This document shows, one piece after another, positions 24,009-36,594 of a stretch of DNA of 64,000 bases. This DNA is from Agrypnia vestita. Taxonomy: Eukaryota; Arthropoda; Insecta; Trichoptera; Phryganeidae. The DNA is taken from assembly GCA_016648135.1 (NCBI GenBank), contig JADDOH010000284.1, positions 1 through 64,000 on the forward strand, written 5' to 3'. A model generated the notes under the pieces. The model saw only the letters and a program-made list of their open reading frames with translations, was not told the origin of the DNA and made no database searches. The stretch's first letter is position 1. Each line of letters begins with the position of its first letter. A program made the translations under genes and the position numbers.

Positions 24009-24340
24009 TTAAGGCTTGTACCGTGTATATATCAATAAATATGAAATGTCAGAAAAAGCTTTCCTTCTCAGATTCCTTGACAAATAAAGATCACCATGAC
24101 GCGTTGTTCCTTTCGTAGTTTGGACATGTGGCGTCTTGACAAACAGGGTTGACGTCGTTTGGCCGTGGAATCGTCTGGGGTGCTCCTGCCAGCCCCGCTC
24201 AACCTGTCCGCCCCGCGCCACCCTTATTAGGGTTTTTCCCTCGCGTCGTGTGTGACGGGTGTTTTGGTGGGACCACCCTCTGTTGGTCATTTATCTGCGG
24301 TCACATTCGTTGATTCTGCGTTTAAGCAGAATCGGTCATC
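24009..24340. other. GC-richer block, origin unknown
   Basis: It stands out from AT-rich flanks and has a 93-codon frame on the minus strand (24009-24290), rich in Arg, His and Thr, with no recognised domain. It is probably part of an old transposon. No second copy is in the window. Confidence 0.3.
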
Positions 24341-25304
24341 GGTAAACGGCAGAATAACTAACTATTCGCGGAATATATCCAACAGTGGTATACTTATCTG
24401 TTAAGCCAAGAATAAATAAATACCGATAAGGCATGAACAAACTACGCCAAAAGATCCAAACTTAAGCGTATACTTGATACTTATGGCTTTTGCAAATCTC
24501 GAATATACCTACCTAAAGTATGAACTGTGTATTTAATATATTTACAGAGATATTCATATAATTACAGACAATGTCAACTCAGTTTACAGCATTGCACAGT
24601 GGACGGCTTCATACAAAAAAATACAATTTCACTATGATATTAAAATAATTTAATTAATCGGTTCCATTTGAAAATTTTGTAAAATGTTACACGGTATGCC
24701 TACACCTGGCATTCGTAAGATTTTTTTTTTAATTCAATTTTTTACAAAGAATTTGGCGAATGTTGTATTTAAGGAAAATGTCTTCGAAATTGAAAATATT
24801 CTTATATAATGTGTTTATTAATTTATTGAATAAGAATGATGTTTTTATTATTTATGCGAGTAGGAATTTGCAAATATTAATTTTATTTATGAAAAAATTT
24901 GAATATAGAAGTGTTTGAAACACATACGATATATTTGTTTTTATATTTTGTTTCAAAATAATAAACCTCAAACGGCTATAAAGAGGGGAGATTTTATAAA
25001 AAAGAAGGATTGTTTTAGAACGAGTGTCTAAATAGATATGGAGTGTCGTGTTCTTGTTAGATGTTCTTTTGTTTGGAAGGTTCGAAAAAATTACTCTTTG
25101 GCTGTGCATAATCAAATTTCTTTCGTGTTTTTATTTAATATAAGTATATTTCTAACGACGAAATCGCCAGTAAAAGTGAAATTTTAAAAGATTTGTTTGC
25201 TTTTGTGAATTCTCTCGGAACATTTTGAAAGGATTAAACGTCATTTCGCAATAAAGTTATTTATTCCACAAAGGTGAAGGAATTCGGAGTAATTATTTCA
25301 ATTC

Positions 25305-25540
25305 GTGGGACATTTTTTGACATTCCTTAATATGGAAGAAGAAATACAAACGATGGGAATACAGTTATTCTTTGACGATTACGAGAAATTTGCTACCCTT
25401 ACCGGTATTGATCCTGAAAATTTTCAAAGGATTCCGGGATACAACATTAACATCGCACTATTTAAAGACTATAGAGACTCTATGCACGGTTGTGTGACTG
25501 GTTTTACTTGCCAGACCAGAAGGCAAAAAACCAAGGGGCC
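25305..25540 (+). other. Short unrecognised open frame
   Basis: From Met at about 25332 (MEEEIQTMGIQLFFDDYEKF) the predicted sequence is acidic and looks protein-like, continuing LTGIDPENFQRIPGY to about 25500. There it runs directly into a LINE tail in another frame. No family is recognised. It could be a fragment of a transposon ORF or of a host gene captured beside the LINE insertion. Confidence 0.25.
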
Positions 25541-25700
25541 GTCCTAATAGGAGCTGGCGGAAACAGTTGGAGGACTGCTGCGAAGCGAGGTTGCAACTAA
25601 ATTGAGTTGACGTGGAGAGCGAAGCCCAAGATAGGATGAGTTGGAACCTAGTATGCGGTGCAGGGATACCGACCCAACAGGATAAGGGATAGAAGAAGAT
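25500..25700 (+). pseudogene. LINE tail (RTE-type RT C-terminus), 5' truncated
   Basis: One frame reads KKPRGRPNRSWRKQLEDC, then after a single stop DVESEAQDRMSWNLVC and PTQQDKG, stop. This is the typical end of insect RTE-like ORFs (GRPxxxW...QLED...AQDRxxWxxxVC...DKG). It is followed by an AGAAGAAG-rich stretch. The preceding RT body is absent. Confidence 0.65.
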
Positions 25701-26068
25701 GAAAAGGAAGAAGACGTTATAGATATAATTTGATACTTCCAAGCGGACAATTATCTGAAAATGTTCAGGAAGCCAGGCAGAAAGGCTGGAGAAGAAAATG
25801 TTGGAGAATATAATATATGAATTCGGATAAATTCCATGATTTACTAATATCAACTGATCCAGTAATATTCAGTTTAAGAAAATTGCTTTGTCGAAAATAT
25901 GGACTGCTTCCAGAGTTATGGAATTTTTAGAGCCATTTAATATCGATAATAAATTTCTTTACTGTTTTCCTTAATTGTACATTTTATTTAAATTTGTATT
26001 TTATTTAAATCATTGTAAGCCAAAAAACCTTGTTCAGTTGATCCAATACTACCCCATTTTTTATGATA

Positions 26069-26100
26069 TATATATATATATATATAAATTAATTAATTAA
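26069..26100 (+). repeat. (TA)n microsatellite with TTAA run
   Basis: About ten TA units are followed by ATTAATTAATTAA. Simple repeat, no associated element recognised. Confidence 0.8.
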
Positions 26101-27139
26101 CCTTACCAATAAGAAATGAAATATATTACTTTGCGGTTTATTTATTTTAATTTTGCCTACTATACCTAAAATCGACCGAAAAATAAGTATTTCTAAAATT
26201 CTGTGAACTCACATATTTTATTTTATTTTAATTTTACTCTCATTTAATTAAATGCAGTTAATGAAGTTATCCGTCACGCAAAATAAAACGATTTTTTATT
26301 GCTTTAATTCGGACGATACGATTTTTTCCCGCTAGCGTCTCCATTTCGCCCATTGTGCACCGGAGAGAAATATTTAAATAATAAAAATAAAAATTCATAT
26401 CCAAATAGTTAGTATCTTTGAAACCTTTACGGATCACATATTACATGTGGAATACGAGTAGGTAACGTAGTTATATACACGCCTACGTAACTCAAGTATT
26501 TACGTACGTGTGTATTTACCTACGTCACTACTTGAGATATAACGTAGATGTGTAATACATAGCTATCTCCTTATTATCCCAAAACTCCGGGGTTGTTATT
26601 ATAACACACAATAGAAGGCTTATATCGGATTTGTTCAACTGCTGCAGCAGCAGGGAGAGCCGTAGTATTGAGGGCATTGTGGGGTGCGAAGGAGAGCCTC
26701 CCTTGAACCTGAGGGATGATGAAAGTTGGAACGTGCCGTGAATGGGAGGGCTCCCATTGTTCCGGCACAGTTGCCCGAAAACAAAGTGAACTTCCGACTG
26801 TTGTGTGCTTTCGCGGACGAGTGCGTATGGTAATGAAGAGGGTTGTGCCCGAAAAAGAAATATATGGATGAATAACACAAAGCGCAAGTCTGAATACTGT
26901 TTATTTTGTGAAATATTTTAATATTTTTAAAAGCGTCATCGCTGTCTCAGTTTTATACGAGTTGCCTTTTGATCATCGAGGTATCATTTCACATTAAGGC
27001 GTATTGAAATGAGATATTGAATAAAAATTATTTGACAAAATGAATTAAACGGTTAATTCTGGCGTCCCCTGGTGGTCACAGTGGATTGCCCTGAAAATTG
27101 ATAATAAATTTTAATCAATTAATAAAAAAAACTTATAAA

Positions 27140-27205
27140 TAAGGTCGATATCGATACCTGGCTCTTACCCAGGAGGCTCGGGTTCAATTCCCGGTAACGG
27201 AATAT
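27140..27205 (+). repeat. tRNA-like fragment (3' two-thirds)
   Basis: CCTGG CTCTTAC CCAGG forms an anticodon-arm-like hairpin (loop CUCUUAC, anticodon CUU if real), followed by a T-arm-like GGGTTCAATTCCC. The D-arm and acceptor stem are not convincing, so this is more likely a tRNA-derived repeat remnant than a gene. The flanking AAGGTCGATAT matches the flank of the snap-back element at about 45300. Confidence 0.45.
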
Positions 27206-27334
27206 TTTTTTTCATTTTATTTTTGATTTCATTCTGATGTCTCTTTTTTATAAAATTAATTATTTTATTATGTTGTCTCTTTAGTTTTTAACGCACTAAT
27301 AGTCGCCACAATGGGTGACGGCTATAAATAAGTT

Positions 27335-27391
27335 AAAACTTATTCCTTAGAAACGGGCATGTAAAAGTACCATCATTTTTGAAAAATTACA
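27335..27391 (+). mobile_element. Helitron-like family A remnant
   Basis: ATTCCTTAGAAACGGGCATG, then GTAAAAGTACCATCATTTTTG and TTACAGCAAGT match the 3' end of family A. The terminal CTAG is decayed to CAAG and one hairpin arm is lost. Confidence 0.5.
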
Positions 27392-28877
27392 GCAAGTTGC
27401 ATCATAGAAATCATATGTGTCTTTCGTGTAATAGTAAATGGAGATAAAATTCAGTTTTTTGTTCTTGAAAAATTTGGACATTATTCAAATACATATATGC
27501 ATTACTCAAAATATTTCTTTCACTAACTCTTCTCTTCTTCTCTCAATATTCCTATTTAAACCACCGTTCAACTTTACACCCATAACTCTGGCTTCTTTTT
27601 TAGTGTTATTACTCGAAGTATGATTTATTTTATTACTCTCGAAATTGGAGTGGTCAAATATCAAAGATATCGTCGGTGTAGCGCAAGATGTCATGAAGTA
27701 AAATTTTTGGTTAAACCGAGTTAGAAGTCATTATGGGTCATTTTTAATGTAAATTGTGAGAGACAGAAGTCATTAATACGTGTTTTGCCTTAGAACGCTG
27801 TTTTTCGGATGAAAAAAGTAAAAAAAAAAATAATTAAATAGATATCTTGCGGTGACATTTTTTTTTTTCGGTATACTAGCATATATATTCCACACTTTCT
27901 CAACAAAAATCATTAACTTGTTTACTGGTTTTAGTGATTTTTGACAGATATTCCTTTATGACAAGTGCTTTTATATGATTATTGCAGATTTAAGGTAAAT
28001 AAACTTTGGAAGCGATTTGCCAAAAAAATGTGAATTTGTTACTTAATGACTTTTGCGCTACGCCAACGATATATATTTTTTATATATTTATAAAAAAATC
28101 CAGAATTCTAAAGTATATACGAAGATTTACGTTGTTACTGTGTTATTTTTTAGTTTTTCATCGCAAACTAAAGGCATTGTCAGCTTCTTATTTTGCTTCA
28201 AAGCACAATCCCTAATAACGATGGGGTTTTCGTAGCGCAAAGTCTACGGGCTATTATTAAAAAGCAAAAATTAATATGTGCCCCAGGGCGAAAAGATTTT
28301 CTCCATATTTTCTTTACGTCCTCGCTTAACATTATGTTGCGCCCCACAAAGGCTTCGGCGGGGGAGGCTTTCGCGGGCGTCGGATCGTACAAACTTGAAT
28401 AATATACTCCGTTAATATTCGTTAGATGCCGCTTAACGTGAACTTAACGTAATGTTTATAAACGGAGGCCGCACGTTGTGTACTACCTGGAGCAGTGACG
28501 TGCATAAATTATTCCGGGAATAACAGGGTGAGACGGATAATCCGCGCGCGGGTAAATAAAACAATGTTTTCATTCCAAATTTACATACCGTGAATATAAC
28601 AGTTAAGTACTAAAAATGTACAGTTCACGTGTGTTACGTTCAAACATACGATTGTGGATCTCTCGTACGAGCGGGTCTAAATCTTGGAGGCGGAAAGTAG
28701 CTGGGGTGAAATATTTACTTTGTTAATTGAAATAAATATATAATCATTTAGAAGATACACTTTACACATTTCGTTCAAGAACCAAAATTACATTTAGATT
28801 TAAATTACTTTTAGATAATTGTAGGATCAAGTTCGTAAACCGAACTTATTTCTATATGTTTTCTTCAATTGATTAGA

Positions 28878-29170
28878 CATAGTCATAAGATGAAGGAAAG
28901 GCAATTAAATTGGTATGGCCATGTTGGACGCAAAGCACCTGATCACATTGTTAACCAGGCGATCTTCATGGACCTTCCCCGAATTACATCCAGAGGAAGA
29001 CCAAAAAATTCATAAGTAATGCAAAGGGATGGTCATATCGAGAGACACAGATTGGGAAACTTTATCCAGGACAGAAAAACATACAGCCGAAGGATGAGGA
29101 AAGATGACTCTAAAGGTCGACGATGACAGTGAGTATGGATGAAGCCAGGGAAAAGAAGAAGAAGATTGAT
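28878..29170 (+). pseudogene. LINE tail (RTE-type RT C-terminus), degenerate
   Basis: MKERQLNWYGHVGRKAPDHI and PRITSRGRPKN are the usual (L)RWxGHVxRM ... RGRPK block of insect RTE-like ORFs. Stops follow, and the fragment ends in a GAAGAAGAAG tail at about 29155. Confidence 0.65.
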
Positions 29171-29469
29171 TTAGTCTTCAATATTCATTGTGGTTTTGAT
29201 TAAAAAAAATTGTAGTGACTGTTCAGTACTGTGTATAGGTAAACCGGTACTATGTTTTAATAATAAAATAAAAGAACACCCAAGACGCCTTATTAATAAT
29301 AATTTAAAATTTCACAAACCATATTTTAAAGATAGGCCACACGCGGCATAAAAAAGTAAATGGCATAAAAATTCTACATTTAAATAATTAAGACAGTGGT
29401 TAGATACTTCGTTGATTAAAGAATGGCACTAAATCTAATATAATTAATTTCTAGCTTATTTATTTAATA

Positions 29470-29618
29470 CTTGCTGTAACCCCTTCAAAATGACGGTACT
29501 ACGGTACTTTTACTTGTCAGTTCCTAAAGAATAAGTATTTATGTATTTATAAAAAAATTGTCTTCTGTCCGTTACAGGAAGTTACGCACACACAGACAAA
29601 AAACTATTATCATTGAGA
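29470..29618 (-). mobile_element. Helitron-like family A copy, shortened
   Basis: On the minus strand it starts TCTCAATGATAATAG after A (29619) and ends TTTTGAAGGGGTTACAGCAAG before T. The terminal CTAG is CAAG here. It keeps the TTGTCTGTGTGTG block near the 5' end, but the total is only 149 bp. Confidence 0.65.
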
Positions 29619-30329
29619 TATCTTCACTCCAATGCTTCCTGATCAAACACCGGGCCATACCCACGCCAGAAATGAGATTGTGACCCCTAACCAACATTTC
29701 AATTATTTACATACATTATTTATGGAACGATTATTGTGTGTCCTTCTTGACATTGGAACAAACAGAAGAGACCATCTTTTGAATTAAGACTTTTTATGAA
29801 TACATATTTATCTTTCGGTTATCTCTGGTTCTTATCTTGATATGGATACATAATTCTCTAAGTGGATGAGTTACTGAAAATCGGTTTTTGAGGGTATACT
29901 CATCTAACCGCGTTAGTAATTTTGAAATTTTAGTTGGGCAACAAAATTCCCACCCTTAATGCGACGGAACGTTTCACATAATACAGTTGTTTTATACAAA
30001 TCTGTTCTTAAATTTATTTACCGTTATCTGGAAAAATACTCCCAATGGTTTTTAATCACGGTGATTAAAAACCAATCACGGTATCTTGCAATTTTGATAG
30101 ATGGCGGCTAAATGATTTCCGATATGACCACCGACGTAGAAGGGGGATCTGTAATTTGCGGATATCTCTCTAGTTATAGGTCCTTGCGGCTGGTTCGTTT
30201 CACGCTTCCTCACCTTCAAATAGTTTTTTAGCGGTTATGATAGTGATAAAGTATTACTTCTAACGCGCATACGTACGTCCACGAACCCTTATTTTTTTCT
30301 ATGGTCACACCGAAACGGTCGGGTTTTGA

Positions 30330-30690
30330 TTTAAACGGGAACTGGAAAATTTATCTAGGATATAAAAGTTCACGGCCGGTAGAAAAAAATATGCAAACTA
30401 ATCGGAAGATTAGCAACCCGGGATCAAGGAAAAATCAAGGGAAAAATCTGGTGATATTCTGAGAGATGAGTAAGAAAGAAAGCGGTTGTGAGTGGGACAT
30501 GTAGCGAGAATAGCCTGCACAGATCCCTCTTACTCAAGCTGGCCGGATCATGATCGAGGACATAAGATGTAGATGAACAGATAACTTCAAGATGGATGTT
30601 CAAGAGATTAGTGAGCGCCCAGCAGACTGGACCACAACACGGATTACTGGCTAATTGCTGTCATGGATTTTCGAGTCCCATGAAACTCAA
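30330..30690 (+). pseudogene. Very degenerate LINE tail
   Basis: GTGGGACATGTAGCGAGAAT reads VGHVARI in one frame, and the later CTGGCCGGATCATGATCGAGG resembles the KxxGRPxxRW region. Frames are heavily broken. Confidence 0.35.
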
Positions 30691-31599
30691 AAGCTTAAAT
30701 GAAGGAATACTATTCTCGTATTTTTTTTATTTCTAAAATCACTGTACAATTTTATTTTATTTGTATTTTTATTTATTTATTTTATTTTATTTATTTATTT
30801 ATACAGTGGATACATGTGTTTTTTATAATGAATTGATTCTTTATGATTTACAGACATTATACTCCCCATAATATGAGCCAAAGCTCGAGCTTATGGGAGG
30901 AGTATTTAAAAACTAAATTAAAGTAAAAAAGAAGAACTAAAGAATAAAAGCATAAAAATAATTAAAGTTTAAAGTATAAAAGAAGAACTAAAGAATTAAA
31001 GTATAAAAAGACATGTGGGAAATGTTACAATTCATCGTTGTGGAAAATCAAGGATTTGACTTCTTTCTTAAACCGTTCGTATTTTGGAATGTTCCCTTCT
31101 TAAAATTTGTTTTGCGACAACAGTGTATTGTGCCATTTAACTCCTAAGTATATATAATGATGTTGTGCCATGGTGGTTCTATGTCTACTACTTATACAGT
31201 CTAAGGGGTGAATATATTTTCATTACATGAAGTTTTGAAATACTAAATATGCAATCATTCTGGCTATTTGTGAAAGATTAATTCTACACTATTATTGATT
31301 GAATTCGCCAAACACATCATTAATACTAACCATTCCTTTAATAATCATAGACTTTATATACTCCACACTGTTCTTCATAAAGAATTAATAATAATGAACA
31401 GTTTGGAAACGTCGAAATACAAAAAAACTTAATTTTAGAGAAAACACTCTTAAACAACATTACATTCTAACAGATCTCCGATTCTTGACATCTTCCCGTT
31501 AAAGCCCAAAAAAATTCTCCCCACTGCACTGCTCCGACGTGCTGCTGCACTCGAATAATATGGCAAAATGTCTGTATTGAGGTTAGTTATAAATTACAT

Positions 31600-31700
31600 C
31601 TAAAATTGAGAGGGACTGCTCCTCTCGAAACTATAGCTGCGATAAATTTAACTCAACGTGTGTATTACAAAGTTAATTTTATACTTTTGTTGCCTTAATG
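31600..31700 (+). repeat. Dispersed repeat, family F copy 1
   Basis: It shares ACTGCTCCTCTCGAAACTAT, then ATAAATTTAACT and GTGTGTATTACAAA, with 63095-63180. Short and unclassified. Confidence 0.45.
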
Positions 31701-32059
31701 TTTTCTAAAGTATGTTTTGTAGAGTACTTGGTACTCTTGCAAGTACGAAAATATTAAATTTTCAAGTAAAATTGGAAGAATACATGATGATGGTGAGAAA
31801 ATTATTGTGGAAATCTGAGATTATCATTTTTGTGCTTAAAGAACAAAACCAGTAGATTTTTTCATCTGAAATGAACAATACTTATGATGCAATACGCATA
31901 CAAACAAACTTAATAATTGTTGATTGAGATACAAATATAGCATTAGCCAGGTGTTATAAAATTCCAAAGATTAACCACTCATTTAATCACTCACGTTATA
32001 AAATGAACGAATATTTATATGACCAAAAATAATTTTATTCTAATTAATAAGAAAAAGTG

Positions 32060-32400
32060 CATTTTTTATTTTCCTTAATTGTTTTAAACAAGACCTGTAA
32101 ATACAAATCTTAAACTAGAACATTACTATGCAAATTTTCTTGTATGAGTTTTCTGGCATGTTTTGTCCTGTTACTAAGGCGTTTTGGAACCCATTGCAAG
32201 GTCCATCATCAGAGCTAACATGTCCCCAGAAAACTCAAACCAGAAGATTCTTAACGGAATATTTTTAAAATTCATAGATATCAAAATTTTGTTGTAAAGA
32301 ATAAGATGTATTCTAAGGTTTTGACTTTTTTGAGGTTTTTTCGGCATCACAAAGAATTTTTTTTTAAATTCAGTTCCCCTCGACCCCATGCAAGAGAGTG
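32060..32400 (-). mobile_element. Degenerate PLE-like terminus
   Basis: The minus strand reads CTCTGATGATGGACC, then GGGTTCCAAAACGCC. CTGATGA and a helix-II-like GGACC/GGTTCC pair are present, but box 2 has CAAA where GAAA is required. It is related to the 16.1 kb terminus. Confidence 0.45.
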
Positions 32401-32599
32401 ATTAAAGGTTAAGAACAGCATTAAAACATTTTGCATAATTGCTGTACACTTAAATTTTTATTATATTAATACGTCAGAGCTATTAAAAATATAACTACTA
32501 CAAAATTCTATCAAAGCCCACTCAACTGATATTTAAGATAAATAATAAAAAAAGCAATTGAAATTTTTTCATTTTGTTAAATTATACAGGAGCACTGTG

Positions 32600-32900
32600 T
32601 CTACAGCGCCACTTCAGTCTGGAATCGTGACCAAAATTAATGTGCACTGCAGTCGGTTATAGAATATATAATTCAATTTTATAAACCGAGCCCTGGGCGA
32701 TGCTGTCTGGTCATGAACAATTCGATCCGGTGGACCAAGGGCATTGTTGAGCGGTGCCAGGCCAATCTGTGCTGATCCTTAATCAGCACAAGACCAATAT
32801 CGCGCTCGTATGAACCGAAATTACGGATGAGTCTCTTTGATAATTGAGTGGTCAGGACGGAGCGCTTGTTAACTGGCGTAATTTAATTTGATTTCTTTCT
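32600..32900. other. GC-richer non-coding block
   Basis: No open frame or repeat partner was recognised. It contains a local hairpin, GTGCTGATCCTTAATCAGCAC. Confidence 0.3.
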
Positions 32901-33142
32901 TTGATTTAGTTTTCATTTTGTGATCTTGTACTCAAAAAGTTAATATTAAAATGTATATGTAAGACTGTGTAGGCATTTGTATGTTCCAGTGGTTTTAACG
33001 TATGAAATTCAATCTTCTTAATTAACCAGTATAATTGAATTAGTTATGTTTTTTATCATTTTATTAAATTAAAAAGATGCATCATGTTTAACTGTAATTT
33101 CGGATATTTTAAACGCACCGTATGTATTACCGAGAAGCGAAT

Positions 33143-33183
33143 ATCGACGTTTCGTTGGATACTTATCCAACGTCATCAGGAGG
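33143..33183 (-). ncRNA. Hammerhead ribozyme-like motif, left arm
   Basis: On the minus strand, box 1 CTGATGA lies at 33179-33173. Helix II is GTTGGAT/ATCCAAC with an AAGT loop. GAAA is at 33153-33150, then CGTC with cleavage triplet GUC at 33148-33146. Helix I (CTC against GAT) keeps two pairs. Confidence 0.72.
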
Positions 33184-33235
33184 ACGACCTTTACCCGCGG
33201 AGGTGGAGGTCGGACTAAGTCGGGTAAAGGTCGTC

Positions 33236-33276
33236 CTCCTGATGACGTTGGATAAGTATCCAACGAAACGTCGAGA
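33236..33276 (+). ncRNA. Hammerhead ribozyme-like motif, right arm
   Basis: Helix I strand CTC is at 33236-33238 and box 1 CTGATGA at 33239-33245. Helix II GTTGGAT (33247-33253) pairs with ATCCAAC (33258-33264) over loop AAGT. GAAA is at 33265-33268, GUC at 33270-33272, and the second helix I strand GAG at 33273-33275. All core positions match. ACGT before the cleavage site is self-complementary, suiting a dimeric fold. Confidence 0.78.
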
Positions 33277-35129
33277 TTCGCTTTTCGGTAATACATACGA
33301 TGCGTATAAAATATCCGAAATTACAGTAAAATATGTCTAACGACCGTAATAACAACCTTAACTCTTTAAGATGCATCATGGTTCAGTATTAAGGCGTATT
33401 TATAAATTTTCAATAGTTCTCCAGGCTAAGTATTATATTAAGTTATAAAAATGTTTTATTAATGAGTTCATATAAAATAGATTTTGCGCTTGTTATTCGT
33501 AAATTTTCATAAACACAATTATTTCATCACATTATCATAATCCTACGTCTTTTCGCTGCTGAATTCCTCTTCAAGGAATTCTTCCTATTTTAAATCCTGA
33601 CGGTCGATTTACTGCCTGCTATTCTCATATTATTTATCGCTTAATCGAGCGTGAGAACGGCCAACACAAATTCTACGAAACAAAGTCACTGGACAAAAAT
33701 TTTCGTGGATCACTACTCTTTGATTTGAACTAATTTTTAGTTCGCTAGAAAGCTCCACTCGTCTCTGGTAATGTTTCACATGTTTTCTGTCGCATGGATT
33801 CACTATCTTTTGCACACGATTTTGTGGCTTTCTCTGCTAGAAATAACTTATTTATCAAATCGGCCGCGAATTTATAATGATTCGATTTCTCAAATCTTCT
33901 CGTCAATATTTTTGTATTCAATGGGCTTCCAAGCTGTTCGAAAATATTCAATTATGTACTGTTTTAGAATCTAATGATAATATTATCAATAATACTAAAT
34001 TTTTATATTATCAAATGTAAAATTGTTTTTCAAATCGGATAAAATATGAATTCTGGCAACGTTAAGCAAATATTTAAATCTTCGATTATAATTAATTTAA
34101 TTATTTTTTTAGATTCTCACTAAAAAATATATGTAGGTTACAGAGAAGGATACGAAAAGTCTATTTAAAATACATTATTTTTAGTTCCGTTAGAAGTGCA
34201 ATCTATGTGAGACACATAAAAATTTAAGAGGAGGAAGAAAAAAGTTTTATTTTCGAACAAAGTTCTCCCTTGCATATTTTCTGTGACAAATTTACTACAA
34301 AAAATAGCCTGTAGGATAGACGCGCTACGTAGAGGACTAAAATGAAATTATTTCTTTTTTTTAGTACCTTTACGGGTAGAACAATGCACCCTCAGAGAAT
34401 GTGATGTGAAAATAGGGGAGAAAAAACGTCTTTCTATATATTTATTGCTTGTAGCACGAAAGTGTTTATTCTGTAGGGGACAACGTGATTCAGTGCAGAT
34501 GCCACCAACAATATTTCAGATCCAAAAAGAAAATTGAGTACCCCCACTATTTCCATCATAGAAAATCATAAGCCGACGTCATTTTTGAAGTAATCTTTTT
34601 TTGGCGCGTTGAGAATAAAATTTGTATCGTAACGGAAGTTTAAGTACAGATTTTACGAATATTTTACAAAGATGATGACTCCTGAAAATATGTATGTAAA
34701 GAATCGAGTCAAGAGTGTCAGTATACTAGAGTGTAGCGTTTTATCCGCTGTGACTACCACAGCCGAAAAATAGATAGTTATTTAACTCCGATCAGCACAA
34801 GCGTCATAGCTAAGTCCTTTTTATAGATTGCTAGATGCGATTGGCTTTAGAGGTTTATATTCCCAATAACGGAGTTTAAAACATCGTTTATCTTCCTTCC
34901 AGCAAGGGCTTTCATCTTGACACCTAAATTTATTTTAAGCAACTTTAAATTTTGCATTATTTATAAATATAAATCAATATTTCTCACTTATTATGTGTAA
35001 AAGGTTAGATTTTTATGAAATTAATATAAAGAATATTAAAAATTCATTCACTTCAATATAATTCAAGTAAAATTTTATAACAATTCTGGTGCAAATTTCT
35101 CAGTAGTTTATCTCCAAAAAAATTTTTAT

Positions 35130-35905
35130 TTTAGCATTGATGTTGAAGACCTGCAACAACTGCTCAGTAAAATTAATTCCACTGGCGAACACTATGGTCT
35201 AAACATAAATATTAGCAAGACCAAGTTTATGGTTTTTAGCCAAGACAATCATACAAATGCGTGCCTTCAATTAAAGGTTGTCAACATTGAGAAAGTAAAA
35301 CAGTTTAGTATTGGGCAGTATTATTACTGACAATCTGGACCCTGATACGGAGATCAAATGCAGAATAGAGACAGCCCATGCATCTTAATAAGATGAAAAG
35401 TCTACTCTGTAATGACGACTTAAACTTGAAGCTCAGACAGAGATTGATCAAATGCTATGTATGGTTAGTTCTAATTTACGGTGTTGAAGCATGGACGCTG
35501 AAGGTGTCTACTCTAAATCGCCTAGAGGCGTTCAAAATGTGGATACATCGTAAAATGTTAAGGATATCTTGGACTGACATGACTAGTAAATGTTGAAGTT
35601 TTACGTCGAGCAAATACAAACAGACAATTACTCAACATAGTAAAGCTCCGTAGAATTTCATATTTTGGTCATATAATGAGATGCGAAAAATACTCCATCC
35701 TTCAGCTCGTCATGAAGGGGAAGATTGAGGGTCGCAGAGGGGTCGGAAGGAGGCGGCATTCCTGGCTACGAAACATCCGAGAGTGGACCGGGATAAGAAG
35801 CGTGGAAGAGCTGTTCCACACTGCCCTGGACAGGGAAACTTTCTCCCAGATGATCGCCGACGTCGGGGGGACCCGACAGGGCACATGAAGAAGAAGAAGA
35901 TTAAT
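35130..35905 (+). pseudogene. LINE RT C-terminal half (RTE-like), frameshifted
   Basis: Successive frames give DLQQLLSKINSTGEHYGLNI, ISKTKFMVFSQ, then HLNKMKSLLCNDDLNLKLRQ, LIYGVEAWTLKVSTLNRLEA, MWIHRKMLRISW, then ISYFGHIMRCEKYSILQLVM, GRRGVGRRRHSWLRNIREW and a C-terminal HTALDRETFSQMIADV. This order (thumb region to the YGAEAW...RMLRISW...GHxMR block) is typical of RTE-like elements of animals. At least two frame changes and a stop (35596) are present. It ends in GAAGAAGAAGAAGATT, the 3' tail. Confidence 0.85.
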
Positions 35906-36085
35906 GTTGGATCATCTTCAAATAATTATAATTTAATAAGAAACATAAGTTAAATATTATGAAGTTACTCTATAACTCTCTGTATATTTATGCGGCGAGT
36001 GTTGAAGGCAATACATAGAAAAATCACTATTCCTAATATAAAAAAAATAAAAGTACATAAAATACAAGAAGCGATTATTATATTA

Positions 36086-36590
36086 GAGATACACTTAAAA
36101 TACAAAAATTTAATTTAACCACAACCCAAAATCATTTTACTTTTCTTGGTATTCAATTATTTAATAATCTTTCCCTAACAATCAGAAAAACAAAAGATTG
36201 GAATAAATTTAAAATTAAAACCAAAAAACATATATATAGAAACGCCTACAAGACACGTAATATGATCATGAAACTATTTGAAAATGTCAGTTCACAAAAA
36301 ATTACACTTTCCACCCCAACATTATCCTCAAATGAAAACAGAATTAAAGGCTACTTATACTACTTCTTACTAATATAGTATTTCTTTGTACATAAACATT
36401 GTTATACATTCAATTCTATTTTGTTACTACTAAGAGTAATGCATATTTATAACTTTACACCTGTAATACTCCTTTTCTATACACGAGTTTCTGACTCTCA
36501 TAGAGATAGCAAAATAAATTGTTTTCTTATTTTAAATGTATGATTGTATTAATTTAGATAAATAAAAATAAATAAATAGATTCATTAATA
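36086..36590 (+). pseudogene. LINE C-terminal tail with A-rich 3' end
   Basis: One frame reads TQNHFTFLGIQLFNNLSLTI, then KDWNKFKIKTKKHIYRNAY, and stops at 36376-36378. The pattern (S)xxYxGxxLFNxLPxxIR...FKxxLKxxL is the usual C-terminal end of Jockey-like reverse transcriptase ORFs. A 200-bp 3' UTR and an AAATAAATAAA tail (36560-36585) follow. The 5' part is missing. Confidence 0.65.
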
Positions 36591-36594
36591 TTCC

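Larger units (their letters stand above)
33087..33367. mobile_element. Palindromic element of two head-to-head PLE termini
   Basis: Arms 33091-33197 and 33221-33327 (107 bp each) are inverted copies with about five mismatches around a 23-base centre. Each arm carries a complete hammerhead-like core. The 13-base string AAGATGCATCATG occurs immediately outside both ends (33074-33086 and 33368-33380), as a target site duplication would. No protein coding remains; the open frames on both strands are simply the palindrome read twice. Confidence 0.85.

Noticed and set aside
33069..33340. Two near-identical 70-residue proteins on opposite strands
   Set aside because: They are the same sequence read from both arms of a palindrome; no coding evidence beyond openness.
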